A stretch of DNA of 64,000 nt from Pseudomonadota bacterium (GCA_023431345.1 JAEYWK010000140.1:1-64000), one strand, 5' to 3'; positions 26,374 to 34,818 are shown, counted from the first letter of the stretch. Notes: generated by a model from the sequence alone, not told the origin. A program made the numbers and translations.

Positions 26374-26712
26374 CTAAGATCGCTTGCGTGAGCGGGCTCG
26401 CTTGCCGCGGGCGATCTCCGTGTCGAGCGCGTCGAGCGGCTGATCCCACATGCGGCGAAAGCGCTCGAGCCATGTGTCAATCGTGCGCAGCGCTCGCGCT
26501 TCTACCGAGTACAAGCGCCGCGCCCCCTCGGGCCGCACGCTGGCAAAGCCGTTGTCTCGCAGCACCTTGAGGTGCTGCGAGACCGCTGGCTGGGTGATGC
26601 CGAACTCTGCCGCGATCACCTGAACGACGTCGCCTGAGGTCAGCTCTCCGTGGCTCAGCAGCTCGAGGATGCGGCGCCGTACCGGATCGGCCAGGACCTC
26701 GAAGGCGTGCAT
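26374..26712 (-). CDS. ArsR-family winged-helix repressor
   Basis: The protein is 112 residues. ALADPVRRRILELLSHGELTSGDV, FGITQPAVSQHLKVLRDNGF and a wing VRPEGARRLYSVE are typical of ArsR/SmtB-fold regulators. It lacks the Cys or His metal-site pattern (no ELCVCDL), so it is of the metal-independent type commonly paired with SRPBCC proteins. It follows the SRPBCC gene by 11 bp and likely represses this operon through the palindrome at 27368-27387. Confidence 0.9.
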   Translation of the reverse strand: MHAFEVLADPVRRRILELLSHGELTSGDVVQVIAAEFGITQPAVSQHLKVLRDNGFASVRPEGARRLYSVEARALRTIDTWLERFRRMWDQPLDALDTEIARGKRARSRKRS

Positions 26713-26723
26713 GGCCGCGCAGC

Positions 26724-27353
26724 CTAGCCGGGGCTGTAGAAGTCCACCACACGCGCGCCCGACGCGCGCGCTCGCTCCGCGTCCGTCCCGGCTGCGATCG
26801 ATGCTTCGGCCCAGCCCTCGCTGCAGCCGCGCACGAACTCACGCCCCGCGGCCGACAGCGTCCATTCCTCGGCAGCTCGCGGATCGATTGCGGCTCCGGT
26901 CTCGAAGTGCTTGCCGAGGCCCATCAGCCCCAGATCCCAACCCACGCCGACGCCGCCGGGCCCGTACTGATCGAAGATGGCCTCCGGCACGTGTGCGACG
27001 TGCTCCAGCGTGAGCTGCGTCTTGCCGTCGCGCGGCTCGAGCTCGACCGTGACCCAGCTCACGTCGCCGTGCATTTCCCAGGTGAGCGCGAAGCGTCGGG
27101 GCGGGTCACACTGCTCGATCACGCCGCCCGCGTTGCCTTGTAGCTGATAGCGGCTGCCGACCTGCAAGTCGCCGCTGACGGGCAAGAACCAGCGCGGGAT
27201 GCGCTCGCGGTTCGTCAGCGCGTCCCAAGCGTCGTCCACGCTCGTTTCGTACAGCCGTGTCGCCGTGAGCCGCCAGGCGTCACGCCCGCCGCGCTGCACC
27301 TTGTCGAGCCTCCTCGTTACCTTGCCGACAGCCGCCGGAATGTCAGAAATCAT
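26724..27353 (-). CDS. SRPBCC (AHSA1-type) domain protein
   Basis: The protein is 209 residues. The START-like ligand-binding fold is recognisable from TATRLYETSVDDAWDALTNRERIPRWFLP, GSRYQLQGNAGGVIEQCDPPRRFALTWE and a C-terminal VGWDLGLMGLGKHF helix. The N-terminal 25 residues and a long C-terminal extension (170-209) exceed the usual AHSA1 length of about 150. Proteins of this type paired with ArsR regulators probably bind a small hydrophobic ligand; the ligand is unknown. It is first in a two-gene operon with the ArsR gene. Confidence 0.85.
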   Translation of the reverse strand: MISDIPAAVGKVTRRLDKVQRGGRDAWRLTATRLYETSVDDAWDALTNRERIPRWFLPVSGDLQVGSRYQLQGNAGGVIEQCDPPRRFALTWEMHGDVSWVTVELEPRDGKTQLTLEHVAHVPEAIFDQYGPGGVGVGWDLGLMGLGKHFETGAAIDPRAAEEWTLSAAGREFVRGCSEGWAEASIAAGTDAERARASGARVVDFYSPG

Positions 27354-27367
27354 ATCGGTGGCATCTA

Positions 27368-27387
27368 ATATAAGAATAAACTTATAT
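27368..27387 (-). promoter_or_regulatory. Perfect palindromic operator for the SRPBCC-ArsR operon
   Basis: A perfect 7-6-7 inverted repeat, ATATAAG-AATAAA-CTTATAT, lies 15 bp upstream of the SRPBCC start in a strikingly AT-rich patch. Read on the minus strand, a TTGATA -35-like hexamer overlaps its upstream edge. The position suits autorepression by the ArsR-family protein encoded in the same operon. Confidence 0.75.
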
Positions 27388-27452
27388 CAACCGGAAACGA
27401 AAATGAGCTGCGCCCGCCGACGTCTCGTCAGGCGGGCGCGGGCCGAGGACCT

Positions 27453-27471
27453 TCGGAGCTGGTTGCTCCGA
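27453..27471 (-). terminator. Hairpin downstream of the DUF1554-like lipoprotein gene
   Basis: A perfect 7-bp stem TCGGAGC / GCTCCGA with a 5-nt loop lies 13 bp after the stop of the gene at 27484-28527. There is no T-run. It is likely a terminator insulating it from the SRPBCC promoter. Confidence 0.5.
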
Positions 27472-27483
27472 GACCGAATCGAC

Positions 27484-28527
27484 TTATGGCTTGAGGGCGA
27501 AGCAGTAGAAGCCGCCGTAGCCGCCGCCGTTACCGATGCCGTTGCCGCTGCCGGGCCCGTTTTGCACCAAGTTCACGCTCGGCTCGCAGCCCGGCGCCAT
27601 GTGCGCCTGAGCCCAGCTTTGCCCGCTCTGCGCGGGCCAAGAGTGACCGACCCGGGGCCCGTCGCCGCCCGTCGCGCTCGTCCAGTCGTTGCAGGTCGGC
27701 CCCATGTCCCACTCGCCCTTGGTGTTCGAGCCCGTGATGACGTCGTGGTTGTCGTCATTTCCCGAGCCTGTACCGGCGCGGTTCGGCGCTCCCGTTTCGT
27801 TTGGCAGGTCGTTGATGATGGCGCTGTCGCCCGCGGGGCGGTTGCCCTTCAAGCCTTCGAGGTTTTCTGCGACCAGACGCCCGAGGCGGTCGTACCAAGG
27901 CCCGCTACCGATGCGCGAGATCGCGTTCACTTGCGTCGTGCTGAGGAACGCGCGCCAACCTTTGGCCCCCGCACCCTTCATCGCCGCCTCGGCGATCTTG
28001 GTGCAGATGGCGTCTGCGCCGTCGAGGCCACCGAGATTGCCGCCGAAGCCCTTCTCGTTTCCGGACTCTCGCCTGACAGCCTCCAGGCTCGTGACGAAGA
28101 AGCTGAACTTCTCGGTCGTCGCCGCGCCCGCGCTGCCAGCCGCACCGGCGCTACCAGCCGACGATCCGCCGCCGCCGGTCGCGCCGCCGCCGCCGGTCGC
28201 ACCGCCGCTGCCTGCGGACGCACCGCCGCCGCCGGTTCCGCCGCCTGCCGTCCCGCCGGTCGTGCTGCCCGCTTCCGAGCTCGTCGACCCGGCCGCCCCG
28301 GGCGTGCCGCCAGCAGGCGCCCCGGCGCTCGCGGAGCCACCCACGCCACCACCGGCGAGCGCGCCCGCTGCGCCTGCCGAGGCGGGCACTCCGCCGGTGC
28401 CGGCGGTGCCGAAGTCGGGCGAAGCCTCGTCGCTGCAGGCAGCCGTGAGCAGCAGGCAGGCGGCGGATAGCGTGAAACAAAGACCAGCCGTCGAGGGCTG
28501 GCCCGCAGTGTGAAAAGAATGCTTCAT
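27484..28527 (-). CDS. DUF1554/endostatin-like lipoprotein, second copy
   Basis: The protein is 347 residues. The lipobox ends at Cys31 (LLTAACSDEAS). A Gly/Ala/Ser/Thr-rich linker occupies about 40-140. The C-terminal domain has FFVTSLEAVRRESGN, GNLGGLDGADAICTKIAEAA, WRAFLSTTQVNAISRIGSGP, VITGSNTKGEWDMGPTCNDW and a final GGFYCFALKP. These match the same fold as the gene at 18384-19265, with the same ITGSNT...TCN-W core. ATG 28527 gives a clean signal peptide. The ligand is unknown. Confidence 0.72.
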   Translation of the reverse strand: MKHSFHTAGQPSTAGLCFTLSAACLLLTAACSDEASPDFGTAGTGGVPASAGAAGALAGGGVGGSASAGAPAGGTPGAAGSTSSEAGSTTGGTAGGGTGGGGASAGSGGATGGGGATGGGGSSAGSAGAAGSAGAATTEKFSFFVTSLEAVRRESGNEKGFGGNLGGLDGADAICTKIAEAAMKGAGAKGWRAFLSTTQVNAISRIGSGPWYDRLGRLVAENLEGLKGNRPAGDSAIINDLPNETGAPNRAGTGSGNDDNHDVITGSNTKGEWDMGPTCNDWTSATGGDGPRVGHSWPAQSGQSWAQAHMAPGCEPSVNLVQNGPGSGNGIGNGGGYGGFYCFALKP

Positions 28528-28864
28528 GTTTCGTGAAAATCCAGGGACGAGCGTTGTGCAGTCCACAGTAACCGCGACGCTCGGCGGCCAGGCGCGCGGC
28601 GCTGGCTCCTGCGTACAGTACGCTAGCGACGCCGATTTTCCACGGTGAACCTGCGCAAATCTCGCGCGCCCGTCGAGCATCGGCTGTACACGCGAGTGTC
28701 TCGACGCCGCTCGGAGTGATCACTCGAATCCGCATTGGGGGAGCGGTTCCGGTCGATTTGCTCGGCGCGAATCGACACAATGGTTGCCGCATCGCTGATG
28801 CGCGGGCGCTGAGACTGCGGTATGCCCGCGCTCGGGACCTGGGTGGCGGAAGGAACGGGCAGCG
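28528..28864. other. Gene-free divergent control region
   Basis: This 337-bp stretch lies between the divergent starts at 28527 and 28865. I see no credible protein gene; open frames here have no ribosome site or protein-like composition. It holds a 12-bp perfect palindrome, GAGTGATCACTC, at 28714-28725, which could be an operator but could also arise by chance. Promoters for both neighbours should lie here. Confidence 0.5.
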
Positions 28865-29185
28865 ATGAAGCAAGGCTGGTGGAGGACGGGCGCGTGGGTT
28901 TGGAGTGGGCTGAGCTTGCTGTCATCGTGCGGGCGCACCCAGCTGGGCACGGCGAGCTCGGAGCCGCCGAGCGTGAGACGAAGGTGGACGACGCGCCTCG
29001 TTCACAGCGCTACGAGCGCCCCATGGACGAGCCTGCAGGTCGGCGACTTCGACGATGACGGCAGCGCCGACATCGCTGTCTGGAAGAAGACCGGCGACGT
29101 GCTGTGGGGCGACGGCGCGGCTGGTTTTCGGATCGCCGAGGGCTGGCTCGATCCGGGCGACTTCTTCGAAATTCGTTGGCTCTGA
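28865..29185 (+). CDS. Small putative lipoprotein with one FG-GAP-type loop
   Basis: The protein is 106 residues. A short signal ends in SSCGRTQLG (Cys22). Near residues 58-85 there is a single calcium-loop unit, LQVGDFDDDGSADIAVWKKTGD, as in FG-GAP/VCBS propellers. One blade alone is unlikely to fold as a propeller. It may be a small repeat protein, a remnant of a larger gene, or a frameshifted one; the downstream 140 bp do not continue the repeat clearly. Function is unknown. Confidence 0.5.
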   Translation: MKQGWWRTGAWVWSGLSLLSSCGRTQLGTASSEPPSVRRRWTTRLVHSATSAPWTSLQVGDFDDDGSADIAVWKKTGDVLWGDGAAGFRIAEGWLDPGDFFEIRWL

Positions 29186-29329
29186 GCGTGCTCGAAGCCT
29201 ACGCGGGCGCGAGCGATGGCTCCTTCAGGGGCAGCTCGCCTTATGATGGCTCGCTGCTCCTGCTTCGTGGCGCGACCGAGTGTCGATAGCGGCCGGGCGA
29301 GCGGCTCCCGACGCCTCGTCGCGCACCGG

Positions 29330-31159
29330 CTACTTGGCGGCGGCCTTGCTCGGCGGGTCGAGGATGAAGAACTGGTCTTGCACCTTCGATGACAGCTCGT
29401 CGAAGGCGCGCAGGGCCATCACCTCGTACACCAGCGAATCGCTCGGACCTTGACCCGCGTCCTTGATGGCGGCGCCGAAGGCGGCGTTGGTGAACGTGTC
29501 GTAGCTGACCGTGAACTCTCGCGGGGGGAGCACCTTCAGCTGGAGCTTCAGCGTCTTATTGTCCCCCGGGACCGTCATCACCACGTCGAAATCGAACACC
29601 ACGCCTACGAACTGGCGGTTCTCCCGCGAGTTGGTGTACGTCGCGCCGGACCAGCCCACCGTGTAGTCGACGAACACCGACGGCTTGCTGGTGCTGGGCA
29701 CGCTGCTGTCGTTCGGATCCAGATCTTCCCCCTTCTCGAGTGGCAGCACGTCGGTCGGAAAGACGCCGCCGAAGCCCTTCTGCATCGCCGAGATCACGGC
29801 CCCCTCGCGCGAAGCCGCGTCGCTGGGCTCGAAATGCGCGGAGGCGAGAGCTAAGTCTCGCGCGCCACCTCGCGCCAGCGCCTGATCGGCGAGCTCGAGG
29901 GAGCGCGCGTTGTGCCGCCGGAAGCGCACCTCGAGCGGGGGTGAGTCGTTCTTTTCCATGTAGGCGAGCAGCGCCTCGACGAACGCAACGGAACCCGGCT
30001 TGCTCGCGCGCGGCTTGAAATCCGCCAGCGTCTTCTGAAACAGCTCGTGAATGCGGGCTTTGGCCGCGGGCACGTCCTCGGCTTCGGGGTAGCTCCTTTG
30101 AAAGTCGCGAAGCGCGGCCACCGTGCCGGCGCTCGACGCCTTTTCGAAGGCGGCGTGCAGCGCGGCCTTCAGGAGCTGCTGGGCTTCGGCGTGCACGGCG
30201 GGAATCAGCTTTCGTGCCATCACCTCGCGGATGCCGTTGATGCGCTCGACGACCTCACTCTTGGCCGACGCCTCTTTGAGCTTGGCGCGCGGCAAGAATT
30301 CTTCCCGCACCTCGTCCAGGTGGAGCCAGCCGTGACGCAGGTACGCTTCGTAAGCGTACGAGCTCTCAGCGGTGTTGAAGGCCACCCGATCGGACGCCAA
30401 GTTGCGGAGCGCGTAAGTGAGGGGACCGAGCACGATGGCCAGCCCCAGCGCGATCAACGCTATCTGGTTGGTCCACGCGGGTAAGGGCTTCGCGAGCGGA
30501 CCAGCGGGGTCGCTCGTGGGCTGAAAGCCGACCATGCGGGCCTCGAACAGCGGGTCGACGGGGTAGAGCATGCCCGCGTCGCGGCGGTTCATCGCCTCGC
30601 TGCCTTGCTGGCGCTCGGCGCGAAGCCGCTGCAGGGCCGCCTCGGCCTGTGGCTTGCCGTGTACCGTGAACGCCTCGCGCGTCCCGTCGCTGTACGAGAC
30701 GGTGAAGACGGTGCCGGTGTAGACGCCGTTTCGGTGATGGTGCACTGGCTCGAGCTGGGTGACCTCTCGCGCCGAGAGCAGCTTCAGCTTGTCACCTCGT
30801 GCGATGACGGTGTCGAGCGCGAACAGGTAAGCGCCACGCGCGAACGGCACCGACTTCTTCCGGAGCGAGCTGCGCACGAGCCCGAGCACCCCCAAGTAGA
30901 ACAGAAAGAAGAATAGCGCATAGATCGGCACGGCCCCCAGCGGCTGCGTTGCCTGGTAGGGCTCGCCGAAGCGCGCGGCCACGATGCCGAGCGAGAGCGC
31001 GCCAAACAGCCCTGGCAGCAGCGCCCAAGCGCAGCCAGCGCCGCCCGCTAGCTGCTGGAAGATGGGCGCGGGGCCGGCTTTGCCTCGAGTGATGGCGACC
31101 AGCCGCTCGCGCGTCGCGCGAGGCAGATGATTGAAGTCGATGTTCAGGATCTCCGCCAT
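29330..31159 (-). CDS. Large uncharacterised membrane protein
   Basis: The protein is 609 residues and not recognised as a named family. Two membrane helices lie near 38-60 and 73-92 (YALFFFLFYLGVLGLV), with a third near 213-233 (IALIALGLAIVLGPLTYAL). Between helices 2 and 3 is a cytoplasmic segment resembling a PH-like domain (TVFTVSYSDGTREAFTVHG). After helix 3 come about 370 residues, helical then beta-rich, ending in an Ala/Lys tail. ATG 31159 was chosen because an in-frame extension upstream is not protein-like. Confidence 0.75.
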   Translation of the reverse strand: MAEILNIDFNHLPRATRERLVAITRGKAGPAPIFQQLAGGAGCAWALLPGLFGALSLGIVAARFGEPYQATQPLGAVPIYALFFFLFYLGVLGLVRSSLRKKSVPFARGAYLFALDTVIARGDKLKLLSAREVTQLEPVHHHRNGVYTGTVFTVSYSDGTREAFTVHGKPQAEAALQRLRAERQQGSEAMNRRDAGMLYPVDPLFEARMVGFQPTSDPAGPLAKPLPAWTNQIALIALGLAIVLGPLTYALRNLASDRVAFNTAESSYAYEAYLRHGWLHLDEVREEFLPRAKLKEASAKSEVVERINGIREVMARKLIPAVHAEAQQLLKAALHAAFEKASSAGTVAALRDFQRSYPEAEDVPAAKARIHELFQKTLADFKPRASKPGSVAFVEALLAYMEKNDSPPLEVRFRRHNARSLELADQALARGGARDLALASAHFEPSDAASREGAVISAMQKGFGGVFPTDVLPLEKGEDLDPNDSSVPSTSKPSVFVDYTVGWSGATYTNSRENRQFVGVVFDFDVVMTVPGDNKTLKLQLKVLPPREFTVSYDTFTNAAFGAAIKDAGQGPSDSLVYEVMALRAFDELSSKVQDQFFILDPPSKAAAK

Positions 31160-31302
31160 GCCCTTCTCCGCACGAAAACCTCGGATACTAACGCCTCGCG
31201 CGGCGGGGGTCACGCGCGTAAGCGCCGGGAAGAATCGATGTTCTCTCCTCTGCGCAGAGCTCTCGGACCCTCAGAGCTTCCTCAGGAGCTTTGAGTGTTT
31301 CC

Positions 31303-32247
31303 TCAGAGCTTTGAGACGAAGTCCCACACGAGCTGCCCGCCTACGGGGGGCCAGCCGTGCGTGCTGCCGTCGTAGCCGCCGTAGCTATGCTCGCACCAGC
31401 GCAGCGGCGAGCGCTCGGCGCAGCCCCGGTAGTCGACGCACTCGACCGTTTCGACGCTAGGTGAAGCGTCGCGCGCCTTCCGCACCTTGGCGTGCAGCGC
31501 ATCGAGCGCGGGCTGCATGTCAGCGGCGCAGCGCGAGCGCTCCCGATAGCTATCGCGTGCGAGGGAGCCGCGCTCGGGGGGCACGTGGGGATCGTCGATG
31601 CCATGAATGACGAGCGCGGCGGGCGCGCCGGGACAAGTGCTCGGGGCAGGCCAGCCGCCCGAAACAGGGGCGATGGCCAGCAGCTTCTCGCCATGAAGAC
31701 AACCCAACCAGTTCGCGAACGCCCCGCCCGAGCTGGTTCCGGTCAGGAACACTCGCTGGGAGTCGATGCAGAGCTCCGACTCGACCTGTGCCCAGGCTGC
31801 TTCGAAGAAGCGCGTGTTGTCGTCTCGCTCCGTCGGCCACTCCCAACCGCTCTCTCGGCTGCTATCGGGCTCACGCAGCGAGCGCAGGTAGACGAGCACG
31901 GCTCGCTCGCCCATCACGCTCTGGACGCCGGCGCAGTCGATGCGCTGACAATCGACGTGGTCACGGTTGCGGCCGTGGAAGGCGAAGCCCAGCGGGTAGC
32001 GCCGCTGCGGATCGTAGGCTCGGGGGAGGGAGATCGTCATCAATCCCGTTCGCTCCCCCACGCGCAGCCGGCGCTCGCCCGCCTTGCCCGGTGGCTTGCC
32101 GCAGCCGCTCGTGGGCAGCGACGGAGCGGCAACCACCGAGGCCGAGGTGACGGCGGTGGTGGCAGCGGTGCGTTCTTTCGAGCACGCGAGCGCCAGCAGC
32201 GCCGGGAGCAGGGCCGAAGAGAGTCGAGCGGGAAACAGCGCCTTCAC
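31303..32247 (-). CDS. Alpha/beta-hydrolase (PHB-depolymerase/esterase-like) lipoprotein
   Basis: The protein is 314 residues. From GTG 32247 a lipobox ends at Cys22 (LALACSKER). The fold is a carbohydrate-esterase-1/PHB-depolymerase type: FAFHGRNRD oxyanion strand, nucleophile elbow GTSSGGAFAN, acid in IHGIDDPHVP and catalytic His in STHGWPP. Several Cys (CQRIDC, CVDYRGC) likely form disulfides. The substrate is unknown: acyl or feruloyl ester, or polyester. The start could also be the GTG 24 bp upstream. It is adjacent to another hydrolase lipoprotein on the same strand. Confidence 0.82.
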   Translation of the reverse strand: MKALFPARLSSALLPALLALACSKERTAATTAVTSASVVAAPSLPTSGCGKPPGKAGERRLRVGERTGLMTISLPRAYDPQRRYPLGFAFHGRNRDHVDCQRIDCAGVQSVMGERAVLVYLRSLREPDSSRESGWEWPTERDDNTRFFEAAWAQVESELCIDSQRVFLTGTSSGGAFANWLGCLHGEKLLAIAPVSGGWPAPSTCPGAPAALVIHGIDDPHVPPERGSLARDSYRERSRCAADMQPALDALHAKVRKARDASPSVETVECVDYRGCAERSPLRWCEHSYGGYDGSTHGWPPVGGQLVWDFVSKL

Positions 32248-32325
32248 GCGCGGACTATTGCACGCCGCCACCGCGTTTCGCGTCGCAGCGCCGACGCGAC
32301 TAAATGGTGCGCATTTAAGCCCGGG

Positions 32326-33261
32326 TTACTGCGCACTCGCCGCGCGAAAATGGGCGATGGCTTCGTCGACGTAGACTTCAGCCGTGCCGTGGGGCAGCGG
32401 GTGAGCCGCTACCTGGACGACGAAGCCCGCTCGCGTGAGCCGCGCTCCCAGGGCGCGGGCAGCCTCGCCCACGGTGTCACGGGTGCCAAAGCCGATGTAC
32501 ACGGGCGCGCGAGGTAGAGCCGCCAGATCCGCGTCCGGGCGATCGGCGGCCCCCGAGATGAAGGCGTAGCCGTCGGCGGGCAGGCCGTGCTGCACCATCA
32601 GCGCGGTCGCGAAGTAGGCTCCGGACGACGAGCCCGCCAGGTAAACTCGCTGGAACTTCCGGCCCACCAGCGCTTCGAGGTCTGCACGCTTGGCTCCCAG
32701 CTCGGCCACGATGTCACCCGCCAGCGCCCGATAGGCCGCGCGTGACGTGGGCCAGCCCCACCACCCGTCGTAACCTTTGGGCGCTAGGCCGACGCGCCCT
32801 CGCGGCAAGAGCGCGGCTACGCCGGCGCGCCGCGCCGAAGCTTTCACCACGTTCTCGAGGTTCGTTTTCTGACGGCTCGACTTCGTCGGCGGCACGATGC
32901 CGTGCAGGTAAATCAAGAGCTCGTCCGTGGGCGCGTCGGGCAGCACGTAGCAAGCGCTCTCGTCGAGCGCGTCGACGCCTTCGATACAGAAGTCACTGCG
33001 AGCCTCTGGCGGTGGCGGAGGCCATGGCGGCGTGGCGCTGCCAACGAGCGTGGCGCTGCCGACGAGCGTGGCGCTGCCGACGAGCTCGGCGCTAGACGCG
33101 GGGGACACGCTCGCCGCGGGCGCGGCCGGTGCCGCGGGCAGGGGGGCGGCGCTCGCAGGAGGCAGGAGCGGCGCTGCCTGTGAAGCGCTGCTCGGCGACC
33201 GCGCGCAGCCGAGCCCAGCAAGAGCCAACGGGAGGGTTGCGGCGAGGACGAGCCTGGGCAT
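32326..33261 (-). CDS. Alpha/beta-hydrolase lipoprotein with tandem-repeat linker
   Basis: The protein is 311 residues. The lipobox ends at Cys19 (LAGLGCARSP). An Ala/Pro/Ser linker includes three LVGSAT units made by an 18-bp tandem repeat. The hydrolase fold follows: LLIYLHGIVPP, nucleophile elbow AGSSSGAYFATA, VYIGFGTRDTV (acid) and PLPHGTA (His). Its esterase-like architecture parallels the downstream gene but similarity is loose. Substrate unknown. It sits in a minus-strand run with the propeller, MoaD and desaturase genes. Confidence 0.8.
   Translation of the reverse strand: MPRLVLAATLPLALAGLGCARSPSSASQAAPLLPPASAAPLPAAPAAPAASVSPASSAELVGSATLVGSATLVGSATPPWPPPPPEARSDFCIEGVDALDESACYVLPDAPTDELLIYLHGIVPPTKSSRQKTNLENVVKASARRAGVAALLPRGRVGLAPKGYDGWWGWPTSRAAYRALAGDIVAELGAKRADLEALVGRKFQRVYLAGSSSGAYFATALMVQHGLPADGYAFISGAADRPDADLAALPRAPVYIGFGTRDTVGEAARALGARLTRAGFVVQVAAHPLPHGTAEVYVDEAIAHFRAASAQ
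33032..33085 (-). repeat. Three 18-bp tandem repeats in the hydrolase linker
   Basis: The plus-strand unit GTGGCGCTGCC(A/G)ACGAGC occurs three times head to tail with a single mismatch. It encodes three LVGSAT units, in frame, in the linker of the lipoprotein hydrolase. Confidence 0.9.
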
Positions 33262-33304
33262 GGTTGGCTGTTGCGAGGCCGGCGGCGAACGAGCGAGCGC
33301 AGCT

Positions 33305-34468
33305 TTAGCCGAAGCGGACGCTGTAGATGGGCGGTAGGTTGTTGGCGACGGTTTGCCAAGAATCACCCGAATCGTCGCTCACGTACAGGTTGCCGGTCGT
33401 GCTGCCGAAGGCAAGGTGCGAGGCGCGATGATCGAGGGCGTGCCGATAGACGACGTCGTAAGCCTCGTCTTGCGGCAGGCCCTTCCGTAGCTCCTCCCAG
33501 GTTTGCCCGCCATCGCGCGTGCGAGCGACGAACAGCTGGCCGTTGATGGTCATGCGCTGCATGTCGGCCTTACCTGGCACCAGCCACGCCGTCTTGCCGT
33601 CCGTCTCGTCGACCGCGACCGGAAAGCCGAAGTGCACACCACGCTCAGGCTGGCTCACTTTGCTCCAGGTCTGCGCGCCGTCCGCGCTGTAGAAAACGCC
33701 GGCGTGGTTCTGCTGCCAAACGTGCTCGGGCGCGCTCTCGCAGCGAGCGACGAAGTGCGGGTCGTGACCCCACTCTGCGGCCGGATCAGGCAGGTAGTCG
33801 TTGAGCATTCCGCGGTTTCGGCTCTGCCAAGTCTTGCCGCCATCGCGCGTCTCGAGCACCCCCGCCGTCGAGACGGCGATGAGCATGCGCTCGGGGTCTC
33901 GCGGATCGACGGCGATGGAGTGGATACCGGCTGCGAACTCGCCGTCGGACGCGGGCGTCCCATACCAATGGGTGACCCCGTTGCCGGGCCCTGCGAACAG
34001 ATCGCCGCCGCGTGACTCGTGGTTCCACAGCGGTAGGTTCAGCTCGAAGCTGGCGCCGTCGTCGTGGCTGGTGAAGAGCCCGCCCGGAATGGTGCCGACG
34101 TGGATTTGTCCGGGCCTGCCGAAGGCGATCACCCACAGCTTGAGCAAGGTGGCGTCACGCGCGCGGAGGCCCTGCTGCGCGTCCGCATCGCTGGCGTTAG
34201 GATCAGGATCCGGATGGGCGAGGTACTTGGCGCCGGCCGGGTACTTGATCTGCGTCGCGTCCTGCCAGGTGACGCCGTCATCGTTCGAGCGCGAAAGCTT
34301 GGCGCCCCAATGGCCGTGGCCCAGCGCGGCCCACAACGCGCCGCTGTTGGGGTCGCGCGTGACGAAGTTGACGCCGACGCCGGCGTGCCCAACCAGGCGA
34401 GGCCGCCATGCGCCGCCTGCCCTTTCGACCATGAACGTGCCCTTGCGAGTTCCGACCAAGATGCGCAT
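33305..34468 (-). CDS. BNR/Asp-box beta-propeller protein
   Basis: The protein is 387 residues. Six Asp-box motifs of the S-x-D-x-G-x-[TS]-[WF] type are visible: SNDDGVTW, SHDDGASF, TRDGGKTW, SADGAQTW, TRDGGQTW and SDDSGDSW. They indicate a sialidase/VPS10-like propeller. No signal peptide is evident (it begins MRILVGTRKGTFM), so it may be cytoplasmic. It lacks a clear sialidase catalytic Arg triad, so enzyme activity is doubtful. It starts 42 bp after a MoaD-like gene; the pairing suggests a joint function. Confidence 0.8.
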   Translation of the reverse strand: MRILVGTRKGTFMVERAGGAWRPRLVGHAGVGVNFVTRDPNSGALWAALGHGHWGAKLSRSNDDGVTWQDATQIKYPAGAKYLAHPDPDPNASDADAQQGLRARDATLLKLWVIAFGRPGQIHVGTIPGGLFTSHDDGASFELNLPLWNHESRGGDLFAGPGNGVTHWYGTPASDGEFAAGIHSIAVDPRDPERMLIAVSTAGVLETRDGGKTWQSRNRGMLNDYLPDPAAEWGHDPHFVARCESAPEHVWQQNHAGVFYSADGAQTWSKVSQPERGVHFGFPVAVDETDGKTAWLVPGKADMQRMTINGQLFVARTRDGGQTWEELRKGLPQDEAYDVVYRHALDHRASHLAFGSTTGNLYVSDDSGDSWQTVANNLPPIYSVRFG

Positions 34469-34510
34469 GCCACCTTGTGTCTCGGTTGCTCCGGCGGCGC
34501 AACCGTCCGC

Positions 34511-34789
34511 TCAGCCGCCGCTCAAGGCTTGCATGATCAGCACCCGCGCGTCGGGGGCGACGCGATCGCTCAGGCGCGTGCGATCGCGGATGCGCTCGTC
34601 GCCCACGAAAATGTTGACGTGCGTGCGCAGGCAGCCGCGCTCGTCGCAGACGTAGAAAGCAAAGCCGGGGGCGATTCGCTCCACGGCTTGGATCACGTCC
34701 GCGACCGTGCCTGCTTCCACCGTCAGCGCTCGATCGCGCAGCGCGGGTAGGAGCTCCCACAAGTGCTTGGTGACCTCGACGCTGGCCAT
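34511..34789 (-). CDS. MoaD/ThiS-family ubiquitin-like protein
   Basis: The protein is 92 residues with a beta-grasp fold. VEVTKHLWELLP, VADVIQAVERIAPGFAFYVCD, VNIFVGDERIRD and a terminal ALSGG fit MoaD/ThiS-type sulfur carriers. The GG end is what such proteins use for adenylation and thiocarboxylate formation or conjugation. No MoeB/ThiF activating enzyme, moaE or thiazole gene is in the window. The next gene is a BNR propeller. ATG 34789 was chosen at the start of homology. Confidence 0.82.
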   Translation of the reverse strand: MASVEVTKHLWELLPALRDRALTVEAGTVADVIQAVERIAPGFAFYVCDERGCLRTHVNIFVGDERIRDRTRLSDRVAPDARVLIMQALSGG

Positions 34790-34818
34790 GGCCAGACCAT
34801 TATACCCTGCGCGGGCCC

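Noticed and set aside
28714..28725. 12-bp palindrome GAGTGATCACTC proposed as an operator
   Set aside because: A perfect 12-bp palindrome is expected by chance more than ten times in 64 kb, and no second half-site or regulator gene is next to it. It is only mentioned in the intergenic entry.
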